A DNA stretch of 64,000 nucleotides from Caldalkalibacillus salinus (GCF_016745835.1 NZ_JAERVL010000012.1:1-64000), one strand, 5' to 3'. Shown: positions 37,008-46,543, counted from the first letter of the stretch. Notes: generated by a model from the letters alone, not told the origin. Program-made: numbers and translations.

Positions 37008-37334
37008 TCAATCATATTTTTCATCTTCTACTCGCTGTTTGCCTTCAAATATGTACTCTAACTCTGTTTCAAACGGGATAAGTAAAGGGGGAGGGAGTTC
37101 CTCCATAATAGACTGGATTGGTTCGGTTTCCATTAACTTTTCAAAGCTTGAAGGTGGGTCTTCTAACGTGCTGAACCACTCTTCAATCGTTTGTGTGAAG
37201 TGGTAGAAGTTAGCTTCAAACCGTTCAGCGTTATCTTCATTCAGGTCTTGATTCTCCATCGTCCCTGATTGCATCTTCGTCCAGTCTTGCATCATGGTAT
37301 CAAAATGCTGCTGAACCATGTCGCCCTTAGACAT
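37008..37334 (-). CDS. Small acidic helical protein of unknown function
   Basis: This product of about 108 residues (QHFDTMMQDWTKM, NFYHFTQTIEEWF, then LEYIFEGKQRVED) is predicted mostly helical and acidic; no family recognised. GAGGAGG eight bases before ATG 37334 decides the start. A set of 16-base tandem repeats lies just upstream (37366-37413), between it and the aminotransferase stop. Confidence 0.75.
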   Translation of the reverse strand: MSKGDMVQQHFDTMMQDWTKMQSGTMENQDLNEDNAERFEANFYHFTQTIEEWFSTLEDPPSSFEKLMETEPIQSIMEELPPPLLIPFETELEYIFEGKQRVEDEKYD

Positions 37335-37365
37335 CTTCCTCACCTCCTCTGGTCTTCTTTTTGTC

Positions 37366-37413
37366 GTATTGAATCTTTGACGCATTGAATCTTTGACATA
37401 TTGAGTTTTTGAC
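37366..37413 (-). repeat. Three tandem 16-base repeats upstream of the small acidic protein gene
   Basis: On the minus strand the unit is GTCAAAGATTCAATRC (two close copies, the third with two or three changes). Exactly three units with no spacer cover 48 bases of an 88-base gap. Confidence 0.85.
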
Positions 37414-37422
37414 GTATGGACG

Positions 37423-38604
37423 CTACGTTCTTACACTATTATGGTCCTCTAACATCTTTTTCAGACGCTGAGCCGCCTCTTCTAATCGGTCGACGTCATG
37501 GACAAGCGCCATTCGTACGTAACCTTCTCCTTGTGCACCAAAAGCTTGTCCCGGTGTCACCACAACCCCATACTCCAAAGCCTCAAGTGCAAAATCTAAT
37601 GAAGTCCATCCAGCGGGTATACGGCCCCACACAAACATGCCCCCTTGTGGCTTTTGAACATGCCAGCCCGCTTGTTTTAGCGCATCCATAAACATATCTC
37701 GTCTCGTTTGATATGTATGACGGTGTTCCTCTAAAAATGTGTCGCCTTTAGTCAATGCTAATGTGGCTGCTTTTTGGATCGGGTAAAAAACACCATAGTC
37801 AATATGAGACTTCAAGACAGCCAAAGGTTCTATCAGTGATGTATGCCCCACTAAATATCCGATGCGGCACCCTGCCATGTTGAAGCTTTTTGATAGAGAA
37901 TTAAACTCTATAGCCACATCCTCCGCCCCGGGTATGGAGAGTATACTTAATGGCTCTACCTGATCAAAAATAAGCTCTGAATAAGCAAAATCATGTACAA
38001 TCAGAATATCATGTTTGCGTGCAAAATCAATGAGTGACTCAAAAAAGGTTGCCGTCGGTAATGCGGGGATAGGATTGCCCGGGTAATTGAGCACGATCAT
38101 CTTTGCTCTTTGACATATCTCTTCTGGAATATCCTCCAGCTTGGGCAGGAAGTCATTCTCCTCTAATAGAGGCACCGTATACACTTCTGCCCCTGCAATT
38201 TGTACACTAGCAGCGTAAATAGGATAGCCTGGGTCTGGCACGATGACGACATCTTCTGGATCTAAGTAAGCAAATGCTAAATGAGAGAGTCCCTCTTGAG
38301 ATCCCATGAGTTGCAGAACTTCACGCTCTGAGACGTCAACATGATACCGTCTGCCATAAAAAGCACTCACCGCTTCCTTGAACTCATCCGTTCCTGTCAA
38401 CGGATAACCGTACTCCCCATCTTTTTGGACCTCTTCAGACAGACAATCCTTCACAAAAGTGGGAGGAGGGAGATCCGGACTCCCTATACTGAGATCGACC
38501 ATATCTTGCCCTTGTTTTAGCTTTTCCTTTTTCTTTAATGACATTTGACTGAAAACGCTCGTTGTAAGTGACTGTAACGTTCTAGACGGTTTCACACTCT
38601 CCAC
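37423..38604 (-). CDS. Class I/II aminotransferase (diaminopimelate-aminotransferase-like)
   Basis: The 393-residue PLP enzyme has fold type I motifs: VDLSIGSPDLPPP, EYGYPLTGTDEFKEAV, NYPGNPIPALP, HDFAYSELIF and the lysine motif NSLSKSFNMAGCRIGY. It resembles LL-diaminopimelate and PatA-type N-acetyl-diaminopimelate aminotransferases of bacilli, but specificity cannot be fixed from sequence. The start codon is GTG; a second GTG three codons on is equally possible. Gene ends 89 bases before the small acidic protein. Confidence 0.85.
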   Translation of the reverse strand: MESVKPSRTLQSLTTSVFSQMSLKKKEKLKQGQDMVDLSIGSPDLPPPTFVKDCLSEEVQKDGEYGYPLTGTDEFKEAVSAFYGRRYHVDVSEREVLQLMGSQEGLSHLAFAYLDPEDVVIVPDPGYPIYAASVQIAGAEVYTVPLLEENDFLPKLEDIPEEICQRAKMIVLNYPGNPIPALPTATFFESLIDFARKHDILIVHDFAYSELIFDQVEPLSILSIPGAEDVAIEFNSLSKSFNMAGCRIGYLVGHTSLIEPLAVLKSHIDYGVFYPIQKAATLALTKGDTFLEEHRHTYQTRRDMFMDALKQAGWHVQKPQGGMFVWGRIPAGWTSLDFALEALEYGVVVTPGQAFGAQGEGYVRMALVHDVDRLEEAAQRLKKMLEDHNSVRT

Positions 38605-39038
38605 CCTACTTTCCTTAACTTAATCTTTTTTTCTTTTTTTAGCTATTTTTTAGCTAGCGTATTTATGCTATTTGCAATGATTTTTATATCTATACATCTT
38701 AATACTTTATGGATTTCTTCTCAAGGGTTAATAAAAGAGGTTCTACGTCAAATGTTGGGGTAAGGAGCACAAGCTCCGTACCGATGATGCTAACATATAA
38801 ATATTTTTTTGTTTTAATGCGCTGCAGGGACGTGCTTACGGCCGCTCTTACTCACTTCATAAAGGCGGTAGATAAACCCTCCAGACATCCTTCATGACGC
38901 ATGCCTTCGAATAGTTAAAAGCAAAGTTATTTAAAATTACGACCTGCCAATTCTTCAGCGTTTGAATCGCTGAACCGAGTAGGTTGTAGAGCGTAAAAAA
39001 AGTAACGATGTAAAGGACGATCATCCTTTTATCCATCG
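38605..39038. other. 434-base intergenic region with hairpin and IS-end-like sequence
   Basis: No convincing gene is seen; the frame 38709-38897 has no RBS and no family signature. A compact hairpin (GGAGC-acaa-GCTCC with GGTA/TACC arms, 38759-38782) adjoins GGTTCTACGTCAAATGTTGG (38739-38758), which from memory resembles terminal inverted repeats of ISL3-type elements. A further hairpin (TTCAGCG/CGCTGAA) lies at about 38952-38972. The right end is the rbgA terminator. Confidence 0.4.
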
Positions 39039-39043
39039 TTACT
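38995..39043 (-). terminator. Terminator after rbgA
   Basis: AGTAACGATG pairs with CATCGTTACT and is followed by seven T on the minus strand. The ascending arm includes the rbgA stop codon. Confidence 0.9.
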
Positions 39044-39908
39044 CTCTGTTTGAGTATGTCATGTTTGGTGTTTCAAATGTCATCCGGCCTAGCTTACCTG
39101 ATCGAAGCTCACGTAAAAGGAGTTCACTTACTTTCTCATAATTAATGATGCCTCCACGCATAAGGGCGCCTCTTTTTTCTCCGATCATATCTAAAACTGT
39201 GACGCTATCATCGGGTATAGACTCCAAGTCATACCGTGCCATGAGTCGTTCGGGATAATGTTCCCTTAAAAACCCAACGGTATGAAAGGCAATTTCCTCT
39301 ATATCCAGAATGTCATCCTTTATCGCGCCACTTGCGGCCAGTCGAAAACCGACAGCCTGATCTTCAAATTTAGGCCATAAAATACCGGGCGTGTCTAAGA
39401 GTTCCATTTCTTTGCCTACTTTAATCCACTGTTGCGCTGTTGTGATCCCTGGACGGTCTCCCGTCTTAGCAATATGACGGTTAGCGAGACGGTTAATGAG
39501 AGAAGACTTTCCAACGTTGGGAATACCGACAATGAGTGCTCTTACAGATCGTGGTTTCATCCCTTTGGCCTTTCGCTTCTCTTGGATGTCCTGCACGAGT
39601 GACTGGCAGGCGGCTGGAATTTTCTTTATACCTGCCCCAGATTGCGCGTCAACGGGTAATGCGTTGACACCTTCTTCTTCTCTAAAATATTGGACCCACT
39701 CATCTGTTCGTTCCGGGTCTGCGAGGTCCGCTTTGTTTAGTAAAACAACCCTAGGCTTCTGTGCGATGATATCACTCATCATCGGATTATGAGAAGAGTA
39801 GGGTAATCTGGCATCAAGTAATTCTATGACCACATCAATAAGCTTAAGTTTCTCACTTACTTGACGTCTAGCCTTGGCCATATGTCCGGGAAACCATTGT
39901 ATACTCAT
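39039..39908 (-). CDS. rbgA: Ribosome biogenesis GTPase RbgA (YlqF)
   Basis: This circularly permuted GTPase is needed for late 50S subunit assembly. The order is G4 ([10 protein letters not shown], about residue 57), then G1 ([12 protein letters not shown], about 128-139), then G3 (DTPGILWP), as expected for the YlqF group. At 289 residues it has normal length. AGGTGAC precedes the ATG. It ends the conserved cluster fapR...rbgA on this side. Confidence 0.96.
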   Translation of the reverse strand: MSIQWFPGHMAKARRQVSEKLKLIDVVIELLDARLPYSSHNPMMSDIIAQKPRVVLLNKADLADPERTDEWVQYFREEEGVNALPVDAQSGAGIKKIPAACQSLVQDIQEKRKAKGMKPRSVRALIVGIPNVGKSSLINRLANRHIAKTGDRPGITTAQQWIKVGKEMELLDTPGILWPKFEDQAVGFRLAASGAIKDDILDIEEIAFHTVGFLREHYPERLMARYDLESIPDDSVTVLDMIGEKRGALMRGGIINYEKVSELLLRELRSGKLGRMTFETPNMTYSNRE

Positions 39909-40090
39909 ACTGTCACCTGCTTTGATTCCTTTGATCTATTCATGCCCCTGATATAGGTTTGTGCAGTTTTATGTTTGCTTCGTCTGTGCTCTACTGTCTA
40001 TCTCAGGGTTTCACTTGTTTCACATCAGTTTTGTTCAACATCATCTCTCTGTTAAACATCGCTTCTCATGAACTATATTTATATATTCCA

Positions 40091-40843
40091 TTATTGCACT
40101 AATCGTATGGCATCAAACGGCCAAAAAACAACATCTGCTCTTCCGACAACATCGTCTATGGGGATTGCACCTATGCTACGGCTATCACGGCTGTTTTGTC
40201 TGTTATCTCCCATAACGAAGATGTGGCCTTCAGGAACCGTTGTCTGAAAATCATGGGTTAGTATGCCCGACGTTTGTAGAAGTTTATCTTCTAAGTATCG
40301 TTCTTCTATCGGCTCGCCATTAATATAGAGCTGATCATCACGCACTTCTACTGTGTCTCCAGGCTCCCCTATGACTCTTTTAATCCAGTCTTTGCCGTGT
40401 TCTGCATGAAAGACAAGAATATCCCCTCTTTGTGGTTCATCGAGGTGATACATCACTTTATTCACCAGTATTTTCTCCCCATCCTCTAGCGTCGGTAACA
40501 TCGACGTACCATCAACGACGATCGGAGCAAACAGGAAGATGCGAATCCCTAAAGCAATGGCAACAGCGATACTTAAAGCTTTGAACCACTCTAATGTTTC
40601 ACTTTTACCCTTGCCTCTCGTTTTTTCGTCGTCCTCATCATCTTCATTACCTTCTACACTGGTGTGACTGTTATCGCCATCAATATTTTCTGAATCATAC
40701 AAATGTATGTTCTCTTCTTGTTGCAATGGCGTTTCCTTTGTTTCTTCATGTGGCTCAGCTGATAAAGTTTCTGCTGAGCTATCTTCCTCACGAGGAGCTT
40801 GTTGCGGATGTTGATCTTCTCTCCGTTGATCCATCTCCCTCAT
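40091..40843 (-). CDS. lepB: Type I signal peptidase with acidic cytoplasmic extension
   Basis: This membrane peptidase removes signal peptides from secreted proteins. Residues about 82-106 form the anchor (EWFKALSIAVAIALGIRIFLF); the catalytic Ser lies in VVDGTSMLPTL and the Lys in WIKRVIGEPGDTV, with GDNRQNSRDSRSIG following. The first 80 or so residues are an unusually long, very acidic Asp/Glu/Gln-rich cytoplasmic tail not found in short bacillus SipS-type enzymes. A start at 40834 (three codons in) is equally possible. It follows rplS, as in other bacilli. Confidence 0.93.
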   Translation of the reverse strand: MREMDQRREDQHPQQAPREEDSSAETLSAEPHEETKETPLQQEENIHLYDSENIDGDNSHTSVEGNEDDEDDEKTRGKGKSETLEWFKALSIAVAIALGIRIFLFAPIVVDGTSMLPTLEDGEKILVNKVMYHLDEPQRGDILVFHAEHGKDWIKRVIGEPGDTVEVRDDQLYINGEPIEERYLEDKLLQTSGILTHDFQTTVPEGHIFVMGDNRQNSRDSRSIGAIPIDDVVGRADVVFWPFDAIRLVQ

Positions 40844-40956
40844 CCCCTTTTATTTGGTCGTCCACGACACTGTCATGGTTAATATTAGTACAGTATAGTA
40901 TCATGATGATCAAATATGACCGGCTTCATTCGTTTAGCAGGTCATCATCACAAGTG

Positions 40957-40986
40957 AAAAAAGGAGCTTGTGTTTGTCCAAGCCCC
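40957..40986 (-). terminator. Terminator after rplS
   Basis: GGGGCTTG pairs with CAAGCTCC and is followed by six T on the minus strand, 18 bases after the rplS stop. Confidence 0.9.
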
Positions 40987-41003
40987 TTCTTTCCGTTACG
41001 GTA

Positions 41004-41351
41004 TTATCTACGTATCTCTTTAATACGAGCGGCTTTACCGCGAAGATTACGTAGGTAGTAAATTTTAGATCTACGTACTTTCCCGTGACGTACCACTTCA
41101 ATTTTGTCAACCTTTGGAGAGTGAAGTGGGAACGTACGCTCAACTCCAACACCGTTAGAGATCTTACGTACGACAAACGTCTCACTAATACCAGTTCCGC
41201 GGCGACGAATCACAGTACCTTCGAACACCTGGATACGCTCGCGTTGTCCCTCGATAACTTTTACGTGCACACGTAAAGTATCACCTGCGCGAAACTCAGG
41301 TACTTCAGCTTTTAATTGTTCTTTTTCAATCTCACGAATCACGTCGTTCAT
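41004..41351 (-). CDS. rplS: 50S ribosomal protein L19
   Basis: L19 lies at the 30S-50S interface. The 115-residue protein begins [20 protein letters not shown] and has [23 protein letters not shown] and the basic C-terminus [18 protein letters not shown] 41351 follows GGAAGGAGGG at good spacing; the longer frame is not supported. It has its own promoter inside the end of trmD and a stem (GCCCTTGATTTAGGGC, about 41422-41437) in its leader that may be an autoregulatory r-protein site. Confidence 0.97.
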   Translation of the reverse strand: MNDVIREIEKEQLKAEVPEFRAGDTLRVHVKVIEGQRERIQVFEGTVIRRRGTGISETFVVRKISNGVGVERTFPLHSPKVDKIEVVRHGKVRRSKIYYLRNLRGKAARIKEIRR

Positions 41352-41463
41352 CGATATGACCCTCCTTCCACAACAGACGCTCATACTGTCCCTTTTATCG
41401 TAACAATAGCGGAACGCCCTAAATCAAGGGCAGTTCGTCCCAAGACAAAATGCCACAACTAGT

Positions 41464-41492
41464 ATAATACCATATCCTACTATAAATCTCAA
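41464..41492 (-). promoter_or_regulatory. Sigma-A promoter of rplS
   Basis: TTGAGA (41492-41487), 17 bases, TATTAT (41469-41464) on the minus strand. The -35 box overlaps the trmD stop codon TGA, so rplS can be transcribed independently of rimM-trmD. Confidence 0.75.
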
Positions 41493-42247
41493 TTGTTTTC
41501 CTCAGATTTGATATCTTCTAACCACGCTTGCTCTTGCTCTGTTAGCGTACGGTGTTCAAGCAGATCAGGACGTCGTTTCCAGGTCCGCCTGAGTGATTCT
41601 TTCATTCGCCATTCCTCTATATGTTGGTGATGCCCAGACAACAAGACGTCCGGAACCTTCATTCCCTTATACTCAGCGGGTCGAGTGTAATGGGGATACT
41701 CTAACAATCCGGTGCTATAAGAGTCCGTTTGGGCGGACGTCTCGTTGCCTAACGCCCCCTCTCTCAGCCGTACCACACTATCAATGATCACCATTGCGGC
41801 TAATTCCCCACCCGTTAATACATAATCTCCAATTGAAAGCTCATCAGTGACAAGATGCTCTCTAATTCGTTCATCGTATCCTTCGTAATGGCCACAAATA
41901 AAGATAAGATGGGAGGATTCAGCTAACTCCTCTGCTTTCTTCTGCGTATAGCGTTCACCTTGAGGGCACATTAAAATGACCCTTGGCTTATGATCAGTGT
42001 CAGCCTTCTGGACAAGGTCAGATACAGCGGAAAAGATGGGTTCAGGTTTGAGTACCATGCCCCCGCCACCACCGTATGGATAGTCATCAACTTGTTGATG
42101 CTTATGAGTGGAGTATGAACGAAAATTGGTCACCCGATATTCCACGAGCGCTTTCTCTGCTGCTTTTGCTAATATACTAGAACCTAAGACGCCATTAAAC
42201 ATTTCCGGAAAGAGTGAAAGGACGTCAATGGTGAGTTTATTCTTCAT
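41489..42247 (-). CDS. trmD: tRNA (guanine-N1)-methyltransferase
   Basis: This SPOUT methyltransferase makes m1G37 in tRNAs to prevent frameshifting. The knot motifs are visible: [14 protein letters not shown] and [21 protein letters not shown] (binding S-adenosylmethionine), plus [16 protein letters not shown] 42247 overlaps the last 11 bases of rimM, giving coupled translation; the product is about 252 residues. The tail is short and acidic (EENN). Confidence 0.96.
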   Translation of the reverse strand: MKNKLTIDVLSLFPEMFNGVLGSSILAKAAEKALVEYRVTNFRSYSTHKHQQVDDYPYGGGGGMVLKPEPIFSAVSDLVQKADTDHKPRVILMCPQGERYTQKKAEELAESSHLIFICGHYEGYDERIREHLVTDELSIGDYVLTGGELAAMVIIDSVVRLREGALGNETSAQTDSYSTGLLEYPHYTRPAEYKGMKVPDVLLSGHHQHIEEWRMKESLRRTWKRRPDLLEHRTLTEQEQAWLEDIKSEENN

Positions 42248-42773
42248 CCACCAAGCCCTCAATCAGTGTGACGACGATTTGCTTATGCTCTACGTCTATC
42301 GACTTAACCACATCATCTATATAAGGGATGAGAACGTCCTTCCCTCTTTCTTTGCGTTTGATCACCCAGACGTCATTTGCCCCTGGTGAAAGGATTTCTT
42401 TTACGGTCCCTAGTATATCTCCCTCTTCTGTCAGCACATCGCAGCCAATGATCTGATCATAGTAATACTCGCCTTCTTCAAGTGTTTCACGATCATCCTC
42501 TGCAACCTTGAGAAAGCCTCCTTTATATCCTTCCACGTCATTGATGGAAGGATGGTCTTCAAAAGATAAAAGATCGAAACTCTTATGCTGACGATAACTT
42601 TTAATGACGAGTGGTACGCCTTCTTGATCTTGGTTTTGGCCACCAGTGAAGTAAAATAATCTTTTTCCAGGCTGATAGCGTTCTTCTGCAAAGTCCGACG
42701 TTGTCACCACCCTCACTTCCCCTCGTACGCCATGTGTGTTTACGATTTTCCCGACTTTATAAAACTTTGTCAT
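42237..42773 (-). CDS. rimM: 16S rRNA processing protein RimM
   Basis: RimM is a 30S assembly factor. The product of about 178 residues has the N-terminal RimM barrel ([19 protein letters not shown]) and a C-terminal PRC-barrel ([41 protein letters not shown]). The start ATG 42773 has TAGGGA ahead and lies inside the end of ylqD. Overlaps at both ends point to a tight ylqD-rimM-trmD unit. Confidence 0.95.
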   Translation of the reverse strand: MTKFYKVGKIVNTHGVRGEVRVVTTSDFAEERYQPGKRLFYFTGGQNQDQEGVPLVIKSYRQHKSFDLLSFEDHPSINDVEGYKGGFLKVAEDDRETLEEGEYYYDQIIGCDVLTEEGDILGTVKEILSPGANDVWVIKRKERGKDVLIPYIDDVVKSIDVEHKQIVVTLIEGLVDEE

Positions 42774-43182
42774 GATCTTCCCTACTTTCTCTAATCTCAT
42801 GAACGATACCGTCTTTGATGATGATCTCTGCCCCTTTCATGAGATCTTCCCATACATCCCCGACCTTCACTTCTACCTCACTATCCACAGTACTATGTAA
42901 AATTTCAGTTCCTATTGAAACCATGGAGAGTTGCTCAAGTTGAAATTCGACCTTCTCTATGTTCTCTTGCTTTTTTTGTTCCTCTTGTTTTAATTTCTCT
43001 TGCATTTGTCTGATGTAGTCAGGGTTTTTCTTCGATTCGTGGAGAATCTTTTTGCCTTGAAAGCGCAGTTGCTCCATCTCTAGTTTTAATTGATTGAGCT
43101 GGTTTTGGTATTCTTCCTGTAATTCCTGTTTTGATTGCTGTGTTAATACGACTTTAACTTGCACCGGTCGAATTATTTTCAT
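42757..43182 (-). CDS. ylqD: YlqD family protein
   Basis: The 141-residue protein of unknown function is found in this place in bacilli. A strand-rich start ([17 protein letters not shown]) is followed by a long coiled-coil (about residues 20-85) and a second small domain ([25 protein letters not shown]). Overlaps rimM by 17 bases. A terminator separates it from khpA upstream. Confidence 0.88.
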   Translation of the reverse strand: MKIIRPVQVKVVLTQQSKQELQEEYQNQLNQLKLEMEQLRFQGKKILHESKKNPDYIRQMQEKLKQEEQKKQENIEKVEFQLEQLSMVSIGTEILHSTVDSEVEVKVGDVWEDLMKGAEIIIKDGIVHEIRESREDHDKVL

Positions 43183-43303
43183 TCGCTTCGCCCCTATTTC
43201 TTCCCCTTATTCTAGACAAACATACCACATTTGATATGTACATAGCGTTTCACTCGTTAACCGCGTTGTATTGAGCGTTTTAATAGGATATAAAATGGTA
43301 CGG

Positions 43304-43328
43304 AAAAAGGACGAAGTAACCTCCGCCC
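43304..43328 (-). terminator. Terminator between khpA and ylqD
   Basis: GGGCGGAG, loop GTTA, CTTCGTCC and a run of five T on the minus strand, directly after the khpA stop at 43334. It splits the ffh-rpsP-khpA part from ylqD-rimM-trmD. Confidence 0.8.
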
Positions 43329-43333
43329 TCTTT

Positions 43334-43561
43334 CTAATCAATGTCTACGTATACCTTTTTGCCACCCTTCGTAGCAGAGGCATAGACAACTGTGCGTAAA
43401 GCATTAGCAATACGCCCTTGTTTTCCAATAACCTTACCTACGTCATCAGGGTGAACGTTAAGTTGGAACGTGATGCTTCGTTCGTTTTCCTTGGAGGAAA
43501 CACGAACGTCCTCTGGATGATCGACGAGAGCCTTAGCAACGGTCTCTATAAGTTCTTTCAT
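43334..43561 (-). CDS. khpA: RNA-binding KH-domain protein KhpA (YlqC)
   Basis: The 75-residue single KH domain has the GxxG loop in VIGKQGRIANALRTVV. KhpA forms a dimer with KhpB in other Gram-positives and affects cell wall growth and sRNA biology. It follows rpsP directly, as usual. Confidence 0.94.
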   Translation of the reverse strand: MKELIETVAKALVDHPEDVRVSSKENERSITFQLNVHPDDVGKVIGKQGRIANALRTVVYASATKGGKKVYVDID

Positions 43562-43628
43562 CCTTTAGCCTCCAGATTTAGATTTTTGACGAAATCCAAT
43601 CTCATGAAGTGGCTCTATAATCAAAAAC

Positions 43629-43898
43629 TTACTTTTGTTTGGATTCGTGGAACTTCTCCATAATCCCTGCATTGCTGAATAGATTTCTAACGGTATCAGA
43701 AGGTTTTGCACCGTTTTGTAACCATTCTAGGGCCTTCTCTTCATCAATTTTCACTTCAGTTGGCTCTGCTACAGGGTTATAAGTCCCAATTTCCTCGATG
43801 AAACGACCATCACGTGGAGAACGAGAATCCGCTACAACCACACGGTAGAAAGGTTTTTTATTAGCTCCCATACGCTTTAGACGAATTTTTACTGACAT
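43629..43898 (-). CDS. rpsP: 30S ribosomal protein S16
   Basis: The 89-residue protein begins [24 protein letters not shown] and has [13 protein letters not shown] and [17 protein letters not shown]. Normal length for S16. It follows ffh with a 137-base gap. Confidence 0.97.
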   Translation of the reverse strand: MSVKIRLKRMGANKKPFYRVVVADSRSPRDGRFIEEIGTYNPVAEPTEVKIDEEKALEWLQNGAKPSDTVRNLFSNAGIMEKFHESKQK

Positions 43899-44035
43899 TT
43901 TATATTTCCTCCTTCAAATGATCCAATAAATTTTTAATAGCCTCTAAGTAGAGGGGGTGATCTTGTTTTTGTCCCCACTTTTTGCTGTACCAGCTTTCAA
44001 TACTGTATAAGCGGGGCTAAGACATGATAAGCGTG

Positions 44036-45379
44036 TTAAGACATGAAAGGAAATTTCATTCCCTTTTTCTTTTTCTTAGATTGCATTTGTGTCATCTGTT
44101 TCATCATCTTTTTCATGTCTTGGAATTGCTTCAATAGTCGATTGACTTCTTGGACGGATGTGCCACTTCCCTGAGCAATTCGCTTCTTGCGACTTGCATT
44201 AATGATCTCAGGCTTTTGCTTCTCAGCTTTGGTCATGGAGCGTACGACCGCCTCGACTTTGCCGAGCGCCTTGTCGTCCACTTTCATGTTCTTCAGGCCT
44301 TTGATCTTATTGGCTCCTGGCATCATGCCCAGTATTTCATCTAGAGGACCCATGTTTTTCACTTGGTCCAATTGTTCTAGAAAGTCATCAAGGGTAAACT
44401 CCATCGTTCGCATTTTACGTTCTAATTCAGCAGCCTTCTCTTCATTAACGGTCGTCTGCGCTTTTTCGATGAGCGTTAGAACGTCTCCCATCCCTAGTAT
44501 ACGTGAAGCCATGCGTTCCGGATGGAAAGGCTCTAGCGCGTCAAGCTTCTCTCCCATCCCCGCAAACTTAATCGACTTACCAGTGACGGCCTTAACAGAT
44601 AATGCGGCACCCCCACGGGTGTCACCATCTAGCTTCGTTAGAACCACACCCGTTAGTTCGAGCTGTTCATTAAAGCTTTCAGCTACATTGACGGCGTCTT
44701 GACCTGTCATGGAGTCGACCACAAGTAAAATCTCGTCCGGGTTAACCGCCGATTTAACTTGGTTCAGCTCATCCATAAGCGCTTCATCGACGTGCAACCG
44801 ACCTGCTGTATCAATCAGAACGTAATCATGATGCTCTTCCTTCGCTTTGGCGATCGCTTGCTTGGCAATCTCAACTGGACTGACTTGATCCCCTAAAGAA
44901 AAGACAGGTAAATCTAACTGCTCACCTAACACCTGCAATTGCTTAATCGCTGCGGGACGGTAGATGTCACCAGCGACGAGCAATGGCTTACGATTTTGAC
45001 TCACAAGATGTTTGGCTAGCTTACCTGTAGATGTGGTTTTACCGGCCCCTTGAAGCCCTACCATCATCACCACTGTAGGTGGCTTGTTGGCAACGGCGAT
45101 CTTGCTTTGCTCTCCACCCATCAATGCCGTTAGTTCTTCGTTAACGACCTTGATGACTTGTTGTCCAGGCGTTAAGCTCTTCAACACTTCTTGACCTACA
45201 GCGCGTTCTTTTACACGGTTAATAAAGTCCTTCACGACTTTGAAGTTAACGTCCGCTTCTAAGAGCGCGATACGCACTTCTCGCATCATCTGCTTAACGT
45301 CGTCTTCTGTGACTTTACCCTTACCACGTATCTTTTTTAATGTCTCTTGCAGTCGGTCGGCTAATCCTTCAAATGCCAT
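44036..45379 (-). CDS. ffh: Signal recognition particle GTPase Ffh
   Basis: Ffh binds signal sequences and targets nascent membrane proteins with FtsY. N-domain (1-90), G-domain with GLQGAGKTTSTGKLA (about 107-121), DTAGR and TKLDGDTRGGA, and a Met-rich C-terminal M-domain (about 300-447; QDMKKMMKQMTQMQ). 447 residues is normal. GGGAGG precedes the ATG. Cotranscribed with ylxM. Confidence 0.97.
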   Translation of the reverse strand: MAFEGLADRLQETLKKIRGKGKVTEDDVKQMMREVRIALLEADVNFKVVKDFINRVKERAVGQEVLKSLTPGQQVIKVVNEELTALMGGEQSKIAVANKPPTVVMMVGLQGAGKTTSTGKLAKHLVSQNRKPLLVAGDIYRPAAIKQLQVLGEQLDLPVFSLGDQVSPVEIAKQAIAKAKEEHHDYVLIDTAGRLHVDEALMDELNQVKSAVNPDEILLVVDSMTGQDAVNVAESFNEQLELTGVVLTKLDGDTRGGAALSVKAVTGKSIKFAGMGEKLDALEPFHPERMASRILGMGDVLTLIEKAQTTVNEEKAAELERKMRTMEFTLDDFLEQLDQVKNMGPLDEILGMMPGANKIKGLKNMKVDDKALGKVEAVVRSMTKAEKQKPEIINASRKKRIAQGSGTSVQEVNRLLKQFQDMKKMMKQMTQMQSKKKKKGMKFPFMS

Positions 45380-45394
45380 GTGTTTGCCGCCTCC

Positions 45395-45730
45395 CTAGTC
45401 AACTTTTTTGAGCGCGTTCATCACGTTCCTTAACTGTCGTAGATCGATGCTAGATTCTTCTTGAAGCAGATTCGTAGCCTCTTGTAGTAGTTGCTCTCTC
45501 TGTTGATGCTTCGCTAATAACTGCAACTGCTCTTCAAAGTGCTCTAGCAATTGCTCCGCTCGTTTAATATTATCAAAAACCGCTTGTCTACTGACCTGAC
45601 ATTCTTCTGCTATCTCACTAAGAGAATAATCATCGGAATAATACAGCGCCATATAGCGTCGTTGCTTATCAGTCAGCAAGGGTTGATAAAAATCATATAA
45701 AAGATTAACGCGGGTTGTTTTTTCAAGCAT
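45395..45730 (-). CDS. ylxM: YlxM helix-turn-helix protein
   Basis: The 111-residue protein (SSRP-associated in other Gram-positives) has a helix-turn-helix: [28 protein letters not shown]. In Firmicutes it binds Ffh and stimulates SRP function. ATG 45730 with AAAGGG ahead agrees with the usual length; the longer frame starts inside the promoter side. Fifteen bases separate it from ffh. Confidence 0.93.
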   Translation of the reverse strand: MLEKTTRVNLLYDFYQPLLTDKQRRYMALYYSDDYSLSEIAEECQVSRQAVFDNIKRAEQLLEHFEEQLQLLAKHQQREQLLQEATNLLQEESSIDLRQLRNVMNALKKVD

Positions 45731-45798
45731 GGGGCAAAACCCTTTCAACACCAAAGCTTAGAAAGCAGTGACAAGGTCATTACCTTTACACAACCCCA

Positions 45799-45828
45799 AT
45801 CATACATGAAGGGCTAGATCGCTGTCAA
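45799..45828 (-). promoter_or_regulatory. Sigma-A promoter of ylxM-ffh
   Basis: TTGACA (45828-45823), 18 bases, TATGAT (45804-45799) on the minus strand, about 70 bases ahead of ylxM. The rest of 45731-46036 is AT-rich with no gene and should also contain the plus-strand promoter of the lipoprotein gene. Confidence 0.85.
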
Positions 45829-46036
45829 GTTTATTTCTTGTCAGTTCATTTTAGGACATCAGACTCATTCCCAAAAAAAGTATTTACAATTCCATAATTT
45901 GCTTGTATCTTTGTTTTGCACTAAATACTGTGCACTGCTTATCAATAACCTAAAAGCAATTATGGTCATTTAAAGAATATAAATTACTTCTTTGACGACC
46001 AGTGCTACTTAAATGATATAGGAGGCGTGTTCATTC

Positions 46037-46543
46037 ATGAAAAAATTTGTGGTAATTTCTCTTTTATGCTTTGCTCTTAGTGTTTCCGCTTGTTCGTCAA
46101 CGGATCAAACGTCAAGCGAATTGTCAGGATCAGAATTGACCCATGATATCACCAACACCGAACAGTATGCTCTATCTATACCAGAGCAGTGGGTGGTAGC
46201 AGAGGAACCAGGGGGAGTGCTCAGGTTTAAAAAGGACGACGAAGACATTGGGGGACTTAACATTGTAGACTATCATCCAGAACAACCTCTTTCACAATTA
46301 AACCCCAACCATGCGGAGGTGACCAAAGAGAATGAACTAAGTGGCTACTTTACAACTGTGGTTCAATTTGATTATAAGATCACACCACCTGCTGCATCAG
46401 GAGATCAAACCGTTACACAGGAAGTCCATTACAACTTCTTAGTGCAAGAACAGAACATTGCTTATCAACTTTATTTTAATGCCGAAGTGGTGGAAGAAGA
46501 AACAGCCTTACAGATTATTCATACCTTCAAGCTCCGTGAATAA
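46037..46543 (+). CDS. Lipoprotein of unknown function, inserted between ylxM and ftsY
   Basis: This 168-residue predicted lipoprotein has lipobox LSVSAC (Cys about 19), an acidic Ser/Thr spacer and a compact domain whose motifs (YALSIPEQWVVAEE, FKKDDEDIGGLNIV, VVEEETALQIIHTFKL) recall the PsbP-like or DUF domains of small bacillus lipoproteins. It is the only plus-strand gene within the conserved SRP region and has its own convergent hairpin end. Its function is not known. Confidence 0.85.
   Translation: MKKFVVISLLCFALSVSACSSTDQTSSELSGSELTHDITNTEQYALSIPEQWVVAEEPGGVLRFKKDDEDIGGLNIVDYHPEQPLSQLNPNHAEVTKENELSGYFTTVVQFDYKITPPAASGDQTVTQEVHYNFLVQEQNIAYQLYFNAEVVEEETALQIIHTFKLRE

Noticed and set aside
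38709-38897. 62-codon frame in the gap before rbgA
   Set aside because: No RBS, no recognisable product; it covers hairpins and the IS-end-like sequence.
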